A stretch of DNA of 64,000 nucleotides from an uncultured Draconibacterium sp. (GTDB taxonomy: Bacteria; Bacteroidota; Bacteroidia; Bacteroidales; Prolixibacteraceae): NCBI RefSeq assembly GCF_963676735.1, contig NZ_OY781464.1, positions 1,149,001-1,213,000 of the forward strand, given 5' to 3'. This document shows, one piece after another, positions 26,519-36,075 of this stretch. Within the stretch, counting starts at the first letter, position 1. Each line of letters begins with the position of its first letter. The notes below the pieces were generated by a model. It was not told where the DNA came from, ran no database searches, and saw only the letters and a program-made list of their open reading frames with translations. Both the position numbers and the translations under genes were made by a program.

Positions 26519-28438
26519 ATGAAATATTCAATTGCAGTTCTTTTATTCTTATCTGTACTTGTTTCGTGCACCACCAAAGAAGAGTTTCGGATAGAATCTC
26601 CGAGCGGAATAAATCAAATAAACATCTCAAACAAAGATGCCGTTTTTACATTCTCTGTAATCCGCAGGGGCGATACTATTCTGGCACCGTCTCCATTGGG
26701 CTTAATGGTGAACCAAACAAGTTGTGTTGAAAATGTTACCATCAGCAACTTCAATGAAACCCAATTTGATGAAACCTGGACAACAGTTAATGGCAAGCAA
26801 CCCACCGTTCGGAACCATTACAACGAATATACTTTTGGTGTTAGCAAAGCTGATCAATCAGAACAGCTTTATCAGCTTGTGTTTCGGGTCTATGACGGTG
26901 GCTTTGCTTACCGCTATGTCTTTCCTGCATCGGTGATTGCTGATTCAGTAAAAATTGAAAAGGAACTTACACGTATTAATGTGAACGGCGATTTTACTTA
27001 TTGGGCCTACAATGGTGAGCACCATAATCTGGGGCCTAATGTGAGATCGGAAACAAAGGTTGAAGAGGTCAGAATTCCTGTTGTGATGGAATTAGGCAAC
27101 AATAGTTTTATGGCCATACACGAAGCCGAAATTATTGAGTTTGCCCCATTATCGGTAAACGCATCAGCAGCAAATAAATCAATGGGTTTTAATATCAACT
27201 ATTCATCACGAGAGAAAGCTTTTAAAACATCGTGGCGCACTTTTATTTTGGGAGATAAGGTAGGAGACCTGGTAGAATCAAACCTGCTGGTAAACTTAAA
27301 CGAACCTTGCAAAATTGAAGATACCTCGTGGATAAAACCCGGTAAGAGTTTGTGGGACTGGCGTGTTTGGGGATACGAAACAGAGGAGGGATACACCTAC
27401 GGTCTGAACACAGAATCGCATAAGCGTTTTATCGATTTTGCTGCAGAAAATAATATCCAGTATTTGTTGATTGATGCCGATTGGTATGGTGCTGAATTTA
27501 ATGAAAGTTCTGATCCAACTTCAGCCCGCGAAGGAATTAATATTGAAGAATGTATGGCTTATGCCAAGGAAAAAGGGGTTGGTGTAATTTTATACCTAAA
27601 CGATGTTGGCGCCAAAAAATTTGGGTTAGAAAGAGTTTTGAAACAGTTCTCGGAATGGGGAGCCGCCGGTGTAAAATACGGCTTTATGACCGGAGGACCG
27701 GAGGAAAAAGTAAAACATACACGGGAAGTTGTAGAGTTATGTGCCAAATACAAATTAACGGTAAACTTTCACGATGGACCGATTCCGCCAAGTGGTGACC
27801 GCAGGACTTTTCCTAATCTTTTTACCAAGGAATATGGTCACGCACAAGCTGATGCCATGCGCTCGTATTTTCCAGAAACAGCAGTAAATCAACCGCTCAT
27901 TAATATGATTGCTGGTCCGTTGGATTTAACCAATGGTTGGTTTGGATTAAATAATGCGCATTCAAGAGTAAAAGTTTTCAAAGAAATACCCGGAACTGTT
28001 GTGGCAGAAGTTGCTAAGCTAATAACCATTTACACCGGATGCATGGTATTGCCCGATAGCCCCGAAGAATATTTAAAAAAGGATGATCTATTTGATTGTA
28101 TCCGACAAATGCCAGCCCAGTTTGATGGCTTAAAAGTGCTTGATGCCCAATTGGATGAGTATGTATGCATTGCCAGAAAAGCGGGTGACGATTGGTTTAT
28201 AGGCTCACTTACCAATCGTGAAAAACGAACAATCACAATAGACTTAAGCTTCCTTCCTGAGGAAGCCAGCTACGAAGCAACATTGTATGAAGATGCAGAA
28301 GATTCCCATTTTCTTAATAACAAAGAATCATATAAAATTCGGAAACAACAGGTGGATTCAACAACGAAACTAACAATTACTATGAGTGAAGGCGGTGGGC
28401 ATGCAATATTTCTTAAACTCAATCAAGGCAATGACTAG
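26519..28438 (+). CDS. GH97 family protein, lipoprotein (copy 2)
   Basis: A 639-residue lipoprotein (lipobox LVSC near residue 17). The architecture is the same as the copy at 22492: N-terminal beta-sandwich, barrel with YLLIDADWYGAEF, GVGVILYLN, GAAGVKYGFMTGG, VNFHDGPIPPSGDRRTFPN and IAGPLDLTNGWF, then a C-terminal beta domain. It too has Gly at the place of the retaining nucleophile (VKYGF, near residue 385), and HDG where inverting SusB has a base Glu. The two copies are clearly distinct in sequence, so they are old paralogues with probably different specificity. It is the last gene before a 490-base stretch without an intact gene. Confidence 0.85.
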   Translation: MKYSIAVLLFLSVLVSCTTKEEFRIESPSGINQINISNKDAVFTFSVIRRGDTILAPSPLGLMVNQTSCVENVTISNFNETQFDETWTTVNGKQPTVRNHYNEYTFGVSKADQSEQLYQLVFRVYDGGFAYRYVFPASVIADSVKIEKELTRINVNGDFTYWAYNGEHHNLGPNVRSETKVEEVRIPVVMELGNNSFMAIHEAEIIEFAPLSVNASAANKSMGFNINYSSREKAFKTSWRTFILGDKVGDLVESNLLVNLNEPCKIEDTSWIKPGKSLWDWRVWGYETEEGYTYGLNTESHKRFIDFAAENNIQYLLIDADWYGAEFNESSDPTSAREGINIEECMAYAKEKGVGVILYLNDVGAKKFGLERVLKQFSEWGAAGVKYGFMTGGPEEKVKHTREVVELCAKYKLTVNFHDGPIPPSGDRRTFPNLFTKEYGHAQADAMRSYFPETAVNQPLINMIAGPLDLTNGWFGLNNAHSRVKVFKEIPGTVVAEVAKLITIYTGCMVLPDSPEEYLKKDDLFDCIRQMPAQFDGLKVLDAQLDEYVCIARKAGDDWFIGSLTNREKRTITIDLSFLPEEASYEATLYEDAEDSHFLNNKESYKIRKQQVDSTTKLTITMSEGGGHAIFLKLNQGND

Positions 28439-28497
28439 TGGTCGGAGTAACAAGAATATCTTAAAAACATATTAAAAAAAATAAAAAGCATGCGAAT

Positions 28498-28531
28498 CTT
28501 TGATAAATTTTGTAAAACATTAGTAACTTGC
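28498..28531 (+). promoter_or_regulatory. Candidate promoter upstream of the GH29-GH95-GH29 group
   Basis: CTTTG (28498-28502), a 21-base spacer and TAACTTGC (28524-28531) resemble a -33 TTTG / -7 TAnnTTTG pair with one base missing in the -7 box. It would give a leader of nearly 400 bases before the intact GH29 gene at 28932. Confidence 0.35.
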
Positions 28532-28547
28532 GGCGTTTAATGTAGAG

Positions 28548-28676
28548 AACAACCAACCAACTGATTGAATTATATAATACAACTGGATAATAATTCTTAT
28601 ATCAATTTCTTTACACTTTATATCAGTTCTTGTAATTGCATGTTACATTATAATAATTGCTGATTGGGTGGTTGTT
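28548..28676 (+). repeat. Inverted repeat in the long leader upstream of the GH29 group
   Basis: AACAACCAACCAA (28548-28560) pairs at 12 of 13 positions with TTGGGTGGTTGTT (28664-28676) across 103 bases of AT-rich sequence. It could bring the ends of the leader RNA together or be an operator pair. The rest of 28439-28702 shows no gene. Confidence 0.4.
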
Positions 28677-28702
28677 TGTTAATAGACGAGCAGATTTTAA
28701 AA

Positions 28703-28840
28703 ATGTTTATAATGAGATTTCAATCCTTACCAAGCTTGCTGATTTATCTTTTTTTATCGGTCTTAGCAAAAGATCCAATATTCGAGATGGGTGAAAATTA
28801 CCTCAAGATTATATCTTCTGATACTGCCAATGATAATTAG
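28703..28840 (+). pseudogene. Remnant of the 5' end of a GH29-type gene (45 codons)
   Basis: A short frame opens at ATG 28703 (or 28712) and stops at TAG 28838. It encodes a signal-peptide-like segment (SLPSLLIYLFLSVLA) followed by KDPIFEMGENYLKIISSDT. That second part aligns without gaps to QEAIYDVGKNYITILPTDT just after the signal peptide of the GH29 protein at 33504, with about 9 of 24 identities and most others conservative. The frame ends before any catalytic region. The intact GH29 gene at 28932 starts afresh as a lipoprotein and lacks this motif. The simplest reading is a leftover of a duplicated fucosidase gene; a short expressed peptide cannot be excluded. Confidence 0.6.
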
Positions 28841-28931
28841 GTAAATGATAAATCCTGAATTGTAATGAAATTAATCTTTGAAAAAAAGCCTCACTTTATT
28901 CAATACATACCTTTCCATCAAAAACTCTACT

Positions 28932-31040
28932 ATGAAAATATTCTCAAAAATTAAATTTCAAAATTGTATTTTAATAAGCATGCTCCTGTTGGTGGGATGT
29001 AAGAATAATCCTGAGCCTCCTGCTCCGTTTGGTCCTGTTCCAAGTAGCCGCCAGGTTGAATGGCATGATACCGATTTTTATTCTTTTATACATTTTACCA
29101 TTAATACGTTTACCAATAAAGAATGGGGATATGGCGATGAGTCTCCGGAACTCTTTAATCCAACAGCATTTGATGCTGAACAAATTGTTCTTACCTGCAA
29201 AAATGCAGGAATGAAAGGATTGGTTTTAACCGCCAAACATCACGATGGATTTTGTTTATGGCCGACCAAAACCACCGAACACAACATATCCAAATCACCA
29301 TTTAAAAATGGAGAAGGCGATATTGTACGGGAAATTGCTGATGCCTGTTGTAAACATGGCTTGAAATTAGGAATTTATATTTCGCCATGGGATCGCCACA
29401 ATGCCAATTACGGCAAACCAGAATACATTGATGTTTTTAAAGCTCAATTAACGGAACTGTTGACCCAATACGGAGAAATTTTTGAGGTATGGTTTGATGG
29501 AGCAAATGGCGGTACCGGTTATTATGGTGGTGCAAATGAAAATCGTGAAATTGATCGTGTTACCTATTACGGTTGGGATGAAATTTTTAAGATAATTCGC
29601 GAATTGCAGCCCACAGCCGCAATTTTCTCCGATATCGGACCTGATGCACGTTGGATTGGTACGGAGGAAGGTTATTCGGGTGATCCCTGCTGGCATAGGT
29701 ATACACCAGAAGGACGTGAAGATGGAGTTCCTCCGGGAATGGGGCAAACAAAATACTGGGAATCGATTAATGGCCATAGGGACGGAGAATACTGGATGCC
29801 TGCCGAAACAAATACTTCAATTCGACCCGGCTGGTTTTACCATGCTTCGGAAGATGACAAAGTTAAAACTCCCGAGCGCCTGGTAAAGTTGTATTACGAA
29901 AGTTTGGGGCACGGAACCACGCTCATATTAAATCTTCCACCAGATCGGAGAGGATTAATTAACGAAATAGATGTTGCCTCACTAACCAAATTCAAAGAAA
30001 TTATTGATGCAACATTTAGTAAAGATCTTACTGAGGGAGCTACCTTTACGGCTTCCAATATTAGAGGAAAATCCCAAAAATATGATGTTGTTAACCTGCA
30101 CGATGACAACCAGCAAACCTATTGGGCTACGGATGATGACGTCCTTCTTCCCGAGGTGGTTGTGGAGTTTCCTGATATTACTGAGTTTAATGTTGTCAAT
30201 ATCAGAGAATACATCCCAATAGGGCAGCGCATTTGGGGTTGGGCACTCGACCGATGGGAAGATGACCAATGGATTGAGTTTGCCAAAGCAGAGTCAGTTG
30301 GCCATCGCAGACTATGGAAAGGAAGCTTACAAACCACCAAAAAAATTCGTCTGAGAATAACCGAGGCAGCTGCTTGTCCGGCTATTACCCGGTTTTCAGT
30401 TCATTTGGAACCTGTACGCCTTGAAGCTCCAGTTATTAGCAGAGATAAAATGGGCAATGTATCAATTACCAGTAATGCGGAAATCAGATACACAATTGAT
30501 GGTAGCCAGCCCAGTCAGAGTTCAGAACTGTATGTAAAAGCAATTCCTCTGCCAAGGGGAGGTGTTTTAAAGGCGGCAGCATATTACCAGGAAGAAAGCA
30601 GCTCGGTGACAACAGCTTCATTTTCACAATCAAAAAGCAGATGGGAAGTTGAAACGGCAAGTTCATACCTCAAATCATACGAATCCTTCAAAAGTATCGA
30701 TACTTATCCGTCAACTTTCTGGCAGTCGGAGAATGGAGATAAACAAATGGAACTAACCATCTGTTTGGGCGAAGAATTACACCTGAAGGCTTTTACCATG
30801 TTGCCTCGGCAAGATGGTAAAAAAGAGGGACTAATTACGCATTATGAGTTTTTTACAAGTGATGATGGTGAAAACTGGAATAAATCGGTTTCAGGTGAGT
30901 TTTCAAATATTCACAATAATCCAATTGAGCAACGAGTAGAAATAGAGCCGGTTAATGCAAAATATATCAGGTTAAAAGCTACAAAAACTGTTGGAGGAGA
31001 GTTTGCTACCATAGCCGAACTGGGGGTATATACAAAATAG
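28932..31040 (+). CDS. GH29 alpha-L-fucosidase with F5/8-type binding modules, lipoprotein
   Basis: A 702-residue protein when started at ATG 28932, which yields a clean lipoprotein signal (lipobox LVGC near residue 21). A TTG start at 28878 would add 18 hydrophilic residues and is rejected. Catalytic barrel about 30-330: WHDTDFYSFIHFTINTFT, TAKHHDGFCLWPTKTTEHNI, and the nucleophile Asp in FEVWFDGANGG near residue 189. Then a galactose-binding (F5/8 C) domain (about 350-470), a chitobiase C-terminal-like segment (IRYTIDGSQPSQSSELYVK) and a second F5/8-like domain to the end. It is the modular GH29 form active on bound fucose. The GH95 gene follows 50 bases later. Confidence 0.9.
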   Translation: MKIFSKIKFQNCILISMLLLVGCKNNPEPPAPFGPVPSSRQVEWHDTDFYSFIHFTINTFTNKEWGYGDESPELFNPTAFDAEQIVLTCKNAGMKGLVLTAKHHDGFCLWPTKTTEHNISKSPFKNGEGDIVREIADACCKHGLKLGIYISPWDRHNANYGKPEYIDVFKAQLTELLTQYGEIFEVWFDGANGGTGYYGGANENREIDRVTYYGWDEIFKIIRELQPTAAIFSDIGPDARWIGTEEGYSGDPCWHRYTPEGREDGVPPGMGQTKYWESINGHRDGEYWMPAETNTSIRPGWFYHASEDDKVKTPERLVKLYYESLGHGTTLILNLPPDRRGLINEIDVASLTKFKEIIDATFSKDLTEGATFTASNIRGKSQKYDVVNLHDDNQQTYWATDDDVLLPEVVVEFPDITEFNVVNIREYIPIGQRIWGWALDRWEDDQWIEFAKAESVGHRRLWKGSLQTTKKIRLRITEAAACPAITRFSVHLEPVRLEAPVISRDKMGNVSITSNAEIRYTIDGSQPSQSSELYVKAIPLPRGGVLKAAAYYQEESSSVTTASFSQSKSRWEVETASSYLKSYESFKSIDTYPSTFWQSENGDKQMELTICLGEELHLKAFTMLPRQDGKKEGLITHYEFFTSDDGENWNKSVSGEFSNIHNNPIEQRVEIEPVNAKYIRLKATKTVGGEFATIAELGVYTK

Positions 31041-31090
31041 CACCAAAAAGTGATTTGTCGAAAAATATCATAAAAGTAAAAATATATTGC

Positions 31091-33463
31091 ATGAGATTGA
31101 TCCTTATTACCCTTTTACTGGGTATGCTATTTATGCGTTGCAGCACCAATGCAGATGATAGAAAAAAGACGAACATCTGGTTTGATAAGCCTGCAAAAAA
31201 TTGGTACGAAGCCATCCCAATAGGGAACGGAAGCCTCGCGGGTATGGTTTATGGAGGCATCGAATCCGACACCATAAAATTGAATGAAGAAACATTATGG
31301 TCGGGCGGCCCCCGCGATATTCAGAATCACAAGGCCTTTAAATATTTGCCACAAATCAGGCAGTTGCTTTTAGATAATAAAAACAAAGAAGCGGAAAAAC
31401 TCATTGATTCCACCATGTTAGGCCCATGGAACGAATGCTATTTGCCGATGGGCGATCTCGTTATTGCTCACAAAGCAATGAATGAAGTAAAAGAATACAA
31501 ACGGGAACTTGATATGAATAACGGAATTGTTTCTGTGAATTATTCCATCGGCCAGGTTCAATATAAAAGAGAGGTTTTTGCCTCATTTCCCGATAAGGCA
31601 ATTGTCATGAGATTAACAGCTAATCAATCTCAAAAGCTTAATTTTTCGGCCTCTTTGGGTAGTTTATTGCATAATGAAGTCAATTTGCTGGACAACCAAA
31701 TTGTACTGAACGGAAAAGCTCCGAAACATGCTTATCCGCATTATTTGGGTAAGAAAGAAGCTGTTTATGAAGATGGTTACGGAATGCAATTTCAGATGCG
31801 TTTACTGGTGAAAAATCAGGGAGGAGAAGTTGTTCAGGAGAAAGGGAAGCTAAGTGTACGCAATGCTGATGAAGTGGAATTGATTCTTACAGCTGTTACC
31901 AGTTTCAATGGATTTGATAAAAACCCGGTAAGCGAAGGACGCGATTGTAATGCTATTTGTGAACAACGCACTGATTTGTTGGAAAAACAAAACTACAATC
32001 AACTAAAAAAACGGCATGTAGAAGATTTTTCAACTTTATTCAACCGTGTAAGTATTGACCTTGGGAAATCCTCATCCGATGATTTAGCTATTAGTAGCCG
32101 ATTAGCACAATACAAACCCGATGAAGATCCCGGGCTTACGGCATTGTATTTTCAGTTTGGACGCTACCTTCTCATTTCCAGCTCCAGACCAGGAAAATTT
32201 GCACAGCCTGCCAATCTTCAGGGGATATGGAATAAAGACCTACAGCCAGCCTGGAGTGCCAATTGGACCCTTAATTGTAATGCCCAAATCAACTATTGGG
32301 CGGTTGAAACAGTCAACCTTTCAGAGCTTCATCTGCCTTTCATCAAAATGGTACAAGAGTTGAGTGTTGATGGAGCAAAAACTGCCCGAAATATGTATGG
32401 CGCCGAAGGTTGGATTGCTCATCACAACGCTGATATATGGCGAACCACCTCTCCGGTTGGAGGCAGTGGCTTATGGGCCATTTACCAGGTTGGTGGTGCC
32501 TGGTTGTGCCACCATTTGTGGGAACACTATGAATTCACCCGGGACAGCGATTACTTAAAGGAAATTTATCCAGTTTTAAAGGGGGCTGCTCGGTTTTACT
32601 TAGATAACCTGCAACGCGATAAAGATGGCTTTTGGGTAACCAATCCTTCCGAGTCGTTTGAAAATTTATACCGAAAACCTGATGGATCGGTAGGGTGGGC
32701 ATGTGTTGGGGCTACTCAAGATATGCAAATCATTCGTGACTTGTTTCAAAACTGTCAAATGGCGATAAGTAAACTAGGAGTTGATCAGGAGTTGGGTAAA
32801 CAAATTGAAAAATATTCTGCTGAGCTTTTACCAATGCGTATTAGTCCAACAAACGGTCAATTACAAGAGTGGAAGGACGATTGGGAGCCAGCCGATCCTT
32901 TTTCGGCACAAGTAGCACATGGATGGGGACTTGCAGTAGGAAACCAGATTTCCTCCAGGGAAACTCCGGAATTGGCTGCTGCATTTGTAAAAACATTGGA
33001 AAACCGTAAGCCATGGGAGCAATATAACTGTGGAAGTTGGGTGGGTAGTTTCTCTGCAAAATTCTGGTCGCGACTGGGAAATGGCGAAATGCTGCAAACC
33101 GTTATTGATACCCATTTCCAGAAAGCAGTTTCTCCCAACTTTACATCGCATTTTAGCGGCTATTGGCAAATTGACGGTAATCTTGGAATAACCGCATCAA
33201 TTGCCGAAATGTTGCTGCAAAGCCATACTGGCGAAGTGGTACTCTTACCTGCGCTATCATCAAAATATCCTTCAGGTGAGGTGAAAGGATTATGCGCCAG
33301 AAATGGTATCGAAGTGGATATAAAATGGAAAGACGGCGAATTGCTTGAAGCCACTTTTTACTCCCCAAATAGTGTCGAATGTAAGGTTCGATATAAAAAT
33401 AAGTTAATCGCATTAGACCTTCATGCTGGAAAGATGCATACAGTCGGAAATTCAAGTTTTTAA
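31091..33463 (+). CDS. GH95 alpha-L-fucosidase / alpha-L-galactosidase, lipoprotein
   Basis: A 790-residue protein from ATG 31091 (lipobox MRC near residue 16); the TTG at 31055 would put 12 charged residues ahead and is rejected. The N-terminal beta domain opens with WFDKPAKNWYEAIPIGNGSLAGMVYGG, the GH95 signature, and the (alpha/alpha)6 domain contains LNCNAQINYW near residue 395 (base-assisting Asn pair), NPSESFEN near 520 (general acid Glu) and WQIDGNLG near 693 (Asp). GH95 enzymes are inverting and cleave alpha-1,2-fucose, or alpha-L-galactose in some pectin loci. The flanking GH29 genes on the same strand suggest fucose as the target. Confidence 0.92.
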   Translation: MRLILITLLLGMLFMRCSTNADDRKKTNIWFDKPAKNWYEAIPIGNGSLAGMVYGGIESDTIKLNEETLWSGGPRDIQNHKAFKYLPQIRQLLLDNKNKEAEKLIDSTMLGPWNECYLPMGDLVIAHKAMNEVKEYKRELDMNNGIVSVNYSIGQVQYKREVFASFPDKAIVMRLTANQSQKLNFSASLGSLLHNEVNLLDNQIVLNGKAPKHAYPHYLGKKEAVYEDGYGMQFQMRLLVKNQGGEVVQEKGKLSVRNADEVELILTAVTSFNGFDKNPVSEGRDCNAICEQRTDLLEKQNYNQLKKRHVEDFSTLFNRVSIDLGKSSSDDLAISSRLAQYKPDEDPGLTALYFQFGRYLLISSSRPGKFAQPANLQGIWNKDLQPAWSANWTLNCNAQINYWAVETVNLSELHLPFIKMVQELSVDGAKTARNMYGAEGWIAHHNADIWRTTSPVGGSGLWAIYQVGGAWLCHHLWEHYEFTRDSDYLKEIYPVLKGAARFYLDNLQRDKDGFWVTNPSESFENLYRKPDGSVGWACVGATQDMQIIRDLFQNCQMAISKLGVDQELGKQIEKYSAELLPMRISPTNGQLQEWKDDWEPADPFSAQVAHGWGLAVGNQISSRETPELAAAFVKTLENRKPWEQYNCGSWVGSFSAKFWSRLGNGEMLQTVIDTHFQKAVSPNFTSHFSGYWQIDGNLGITASIAEMLLQSHTGEVVLLPALSSKYPSGEVKGLCARNGIEVDIKWKDGELLEATFYSPNSVECKVRYKNKLIALDLHAGKMHTVGNSSF

Positions 33464-33503
33464 AAACAATATTTACAACGTAATAAATTACAGTTAAAAG
33501 AAG

Positions 33504-35774
33504 ATGACACAAAAATCAATGGATATGAAAAAGATAGTACTCAGTTTATGTTTTTTTACTTTACTTTCAACCGTAGCTTTTGCTCAGGAGGCAATTTACG
33601 ATGTAGGTAAAAATTACATTACTATTCTTCCGACTGACACGGAAGAAGACATCGTATTAAAAGCTTCAAAGGTAGTTCCTTCACAACGTCAGTACGATTG
33701 GCAAAAGCTTGAGCTAACCGCGTTTATTCATTTTGGCGTAAGAACTTTCGATGATGAAGGGTTTGAAAAACGTGAAGCAGATATTTCATTGTTTAATCCT
33801 GAAGAGATTGATGTCAGGCAATGGGTTAAAGTGTTAAAGGAGGCAGGTATGAAACTCGTTGTATTTACGGCAAAACACTCTGATGGGCTTTGCAACTGGC
33901 CAAGTAAGTGCACCGAATACAATATTTCTAAAACCCCGTTTCAGGATGGCACAGGCGACTTGGTTCGCGATTTGGCAGAGGCATGCAAAGAGGCCGGATT
34001 AAAATTTGGCGTTTATGTTTCGCCCTGGGATAAGCATGAACCTACCTTTGGAACGGATGCCTATAATAAGGTTCTTATCGGTCAGTTAACAGAACTGTTA
34101 ACCAATTACGGAGAGATTTCAGAAGTGTGGTTTGATGGACATGGCGACGGAACAGTACAAAATTATTATTGGGACGAATATTACAGCTTAATCCGTAAGC
34201 TTCAACCCAATGCCGTAATTGCAGTTATGGGACCCGATGTTCGCTGGGTAGGTACAGAATCGGGTTATGGCCGACACACCGAATGGAGTGTGTTGCCCGG
34301 AAATGCGACCAACCAGGAAGATATTGCTGCAGGTTCGCAACAAGGAGATGTTGAAGGTGCTTTTGTGCCCCGAAATTTGATGGATGAAGATTTGGGTAGT
34401 AGAGAGATTTTGAAAAATGCAGAAAGTTTGGTTTGGTATCCGGCTGAAATTGATGTGTCGATAAGGCCAGGTTGGTTTTATGTAAAAGAAGACGACCACC
34501 AGGTTAAAACGCCGCAGAAACTGGTTGATATTTTTTACAACTCGGTGGGATTAAACGGAGTACTGCTGCTAAACATTGCGCCTGATGAACGTGGGCTTAT
34601 TCCGGATGCAGATATCAAAAGCCTGAAAGGAATGAGATATATCCTTGACAATACTTTTAATAATAATTTGGTATCAAAAGCTAAAATAAACTCTGATAAT
34701 GAAGTGAAAAAGCATTCGGCCAAACTCTTGCTCGATAACAACAATGAGACGTATTGGAGCCCGAAAAGTACCACGAAACCTATGATTGCACAAATTGAGT
34801 TGGCCAGGAAACAATCGTTTAATACTTTAATGCTACAGGAAAATATTCTGGAAGGACAGCGAATTGAAAAATACAAGCTGGATTATTTTAATGGAGAAGA
34901 ATGGGAAACTTTTGTGGAAGGTACCACTGTGGGGTATAAAAGACTTTTCAAATTCCCGGAAGTAAAAACCGACAGAATTCGAATGACGATTGAAGAAAGC
35001 CGTTCAATACCGCAGCTTTCAACAATTGGAGTATTTAAGTCGCCTCCGGAGGTAAGTTTTGAACCGGCGGCCTGTTCTTTCCGCGATGAAATAAAAGTTC
35101 AGCTGATAAGCGATACAAAAGCATCAAAAATCTATTATACACTTGATGGAAGTATTCCAACAGAAGAATCAGAATTGTATAGGGGAGCACTGACTGTTCA
35201 TCAATCAACAACAATTAATGCTTTGGTTGTTTGTCCTGACAATAAAAAGAGCCTGATGAGTACTGCAACATTTAGCAAGGCAAATTATTCCGTAAAATAT
35301 AACACGAATTACAGCAAAAAATATCCTGCCCAAAAAGAACTAACGCTTGTTGATGGCGTAAAAGGTAATTTGAGTTACTCGGATGGCAACTGGCAAGGTT
35401 TCGAGCAAAATGATATCGATGTAGTTGTTGATTTGGGAGAGGAAAAGGAGATCAACTTCGTTTCATCAAATTATTTTAAACATGTTAAAGCCAGTGTTTT
35501 TGCACCTGAATTTGTAGAGTATTCTTTTTCAACAGATGGGATTAATTTTAGCGGAAACATTAAAATGATCAACGAGAATAATCTGGAAAAAAGTAAAAAT
35601 GAGATTCGTTCGTACAGAGGATTATCTGAGATTCAAACCTATGATACGGTGGTAACAGACACTAAAGCCCGTTACGTGAGGGTAGTGGCCAAAAATGTTG
35701 AGACTTGTCCCGATTGGCATGCTGGTGCCGGTTCTGCGGCCTGGTTGTTTGTTGATGAGATTTTAATTCGCTAA
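33504..35774 (+). CDS. GH29 alpha-L-fucosidase with C-terminal binding modules, secreted
   Basis: A 756-residue protein with a signal peptide (ending TVAFAQ; three Met codons at 33504, 33519 and 33525 are possible starts). A short linker YDVGKNYITILPTDT is shared with the gene remnant at 28703. Barrel: LTAFIHFGVRTF, TAKHSDGLCNWPSKCTEYNI, and nucleophile Asp in SEVWFDGHGDG near residue 211. Then an F5/8 C-like domain, a chitobiase C-terminal-like segment (IYYTLDGSIPTEESELYRG) and a second F5/8-like module ending in RYVRVVAKNVE. It has the same architecture as the protein at 28932, so these are paralogues. It is the last enzyme gene of PUL A. Confidence 0.9.
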   Translation: MTQKSMDMKKIVLSLCFFTLLSTVAFAQEAIYDVGKNYITILPTDTEEDIVLKASKVVPSQRQYDWQKLELTAFIHFGVRTFDDEGFEKREADISLFNPEEIDVRQWVKVLKEAGMKLVVFTAKHSDGLCNWPSKCTEYNISKTPFQDGTGDLVRDLAEACKEAGLKFGVYVSPWDKHEPTFGTDAYNKVLIGQLTELLTNYGEISEVWFDGHGDGTVQNYYWDEYYSLIRKLQPNAVIAVMGPDVRWVGTESGYGRHTEWSVLPGNATNQEDIAAGSQQGDVEGAFVPRNLMDEDLGSREILKNAESLVWYPAEIDVSIRPGWFYVKEDDHQVKTPQKLVDIFYNSVGLNGVLLLNIAPDERGLIPDADIKSLKGMRYILDNTFNNNLVSKAKINSDNEVKKHSAKLLLDNNNETYWSPKSTTKPMIAQIELARKQSFNTLMLQENILEGQRIEKYKLDYFNGEEWETFVEGTTVGYKRLFKFPEVKTDRIRMTIEESRSIPQLSTIGVFKSPPEVSFEPAACSFRDEIKVQLISDTKASKIYYTLDGSIPTEESELYRGALTVHQSTTINALVVCPDNKKSLMSTATFSKANYSVKYNTNYSKKYPAQKELTLVDGVKGNLSYSDGNWQGFEQNDIDVVVDLGEEKEINFVSSNYFKHVKASVFAPEFVEYSFSTDGINFSGNIKMINENNLEKSKNEIRSYRGLSEIQTYDTVVTDTKARYVRVVAKNVETCPDWHAGAGSAAWLFVDEILIR

Positions 35775-36041
35775 AACTCGAATAAAAAAACAGCTACAAC
35801 GATTATTGTATATATTATAGTTTCAAATACGATATCATTTGGTACTTACATCATATTTAAGGTTCACTTATTGTAATGATTATTGCGCTACAATATTGCA
35901 ACTTTAGGTATTGTTTGAGCAGTTTAATTTGCAATTTTTATTTAACTGTTTCTAAATTAAATAAAGTGCAGAATGGGCTGTTTTTAATATTTTTAATTGC
36001 TGTATCTCAAATAATATCTTCAGTAAAACAGTTTGATTTAC
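35775..36041 (+). other. Intergenic region between PUL A enzymes and PUL B sigma gene
   Basis: AT-rich stretch with no supported gene. A weak 7-base inverted repeat (TATTGTA about 35869, TACAATA about 35889) is seen, and no clear terminator. A short frame here is AT-driven and shows no family signature. Confidence 0.5.
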
Positions 36042-36049
36042 TATCTTGC
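36042..36049 (+). promoter_or_regulatory. Candidate -7 box of the PUL B sigma-factor gene
   Basis: TATCTTGC resembles TAnnTTTG with one T fewer. It lies 27 bases before the proposed GTG start, much as the -7 box of the PUL A sigma gene lies 22 bases before its TTG. Confidence 0.4.
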
Positions 36050-36075
36050 GACTTTCAAGAACTAAACAATCAAAC

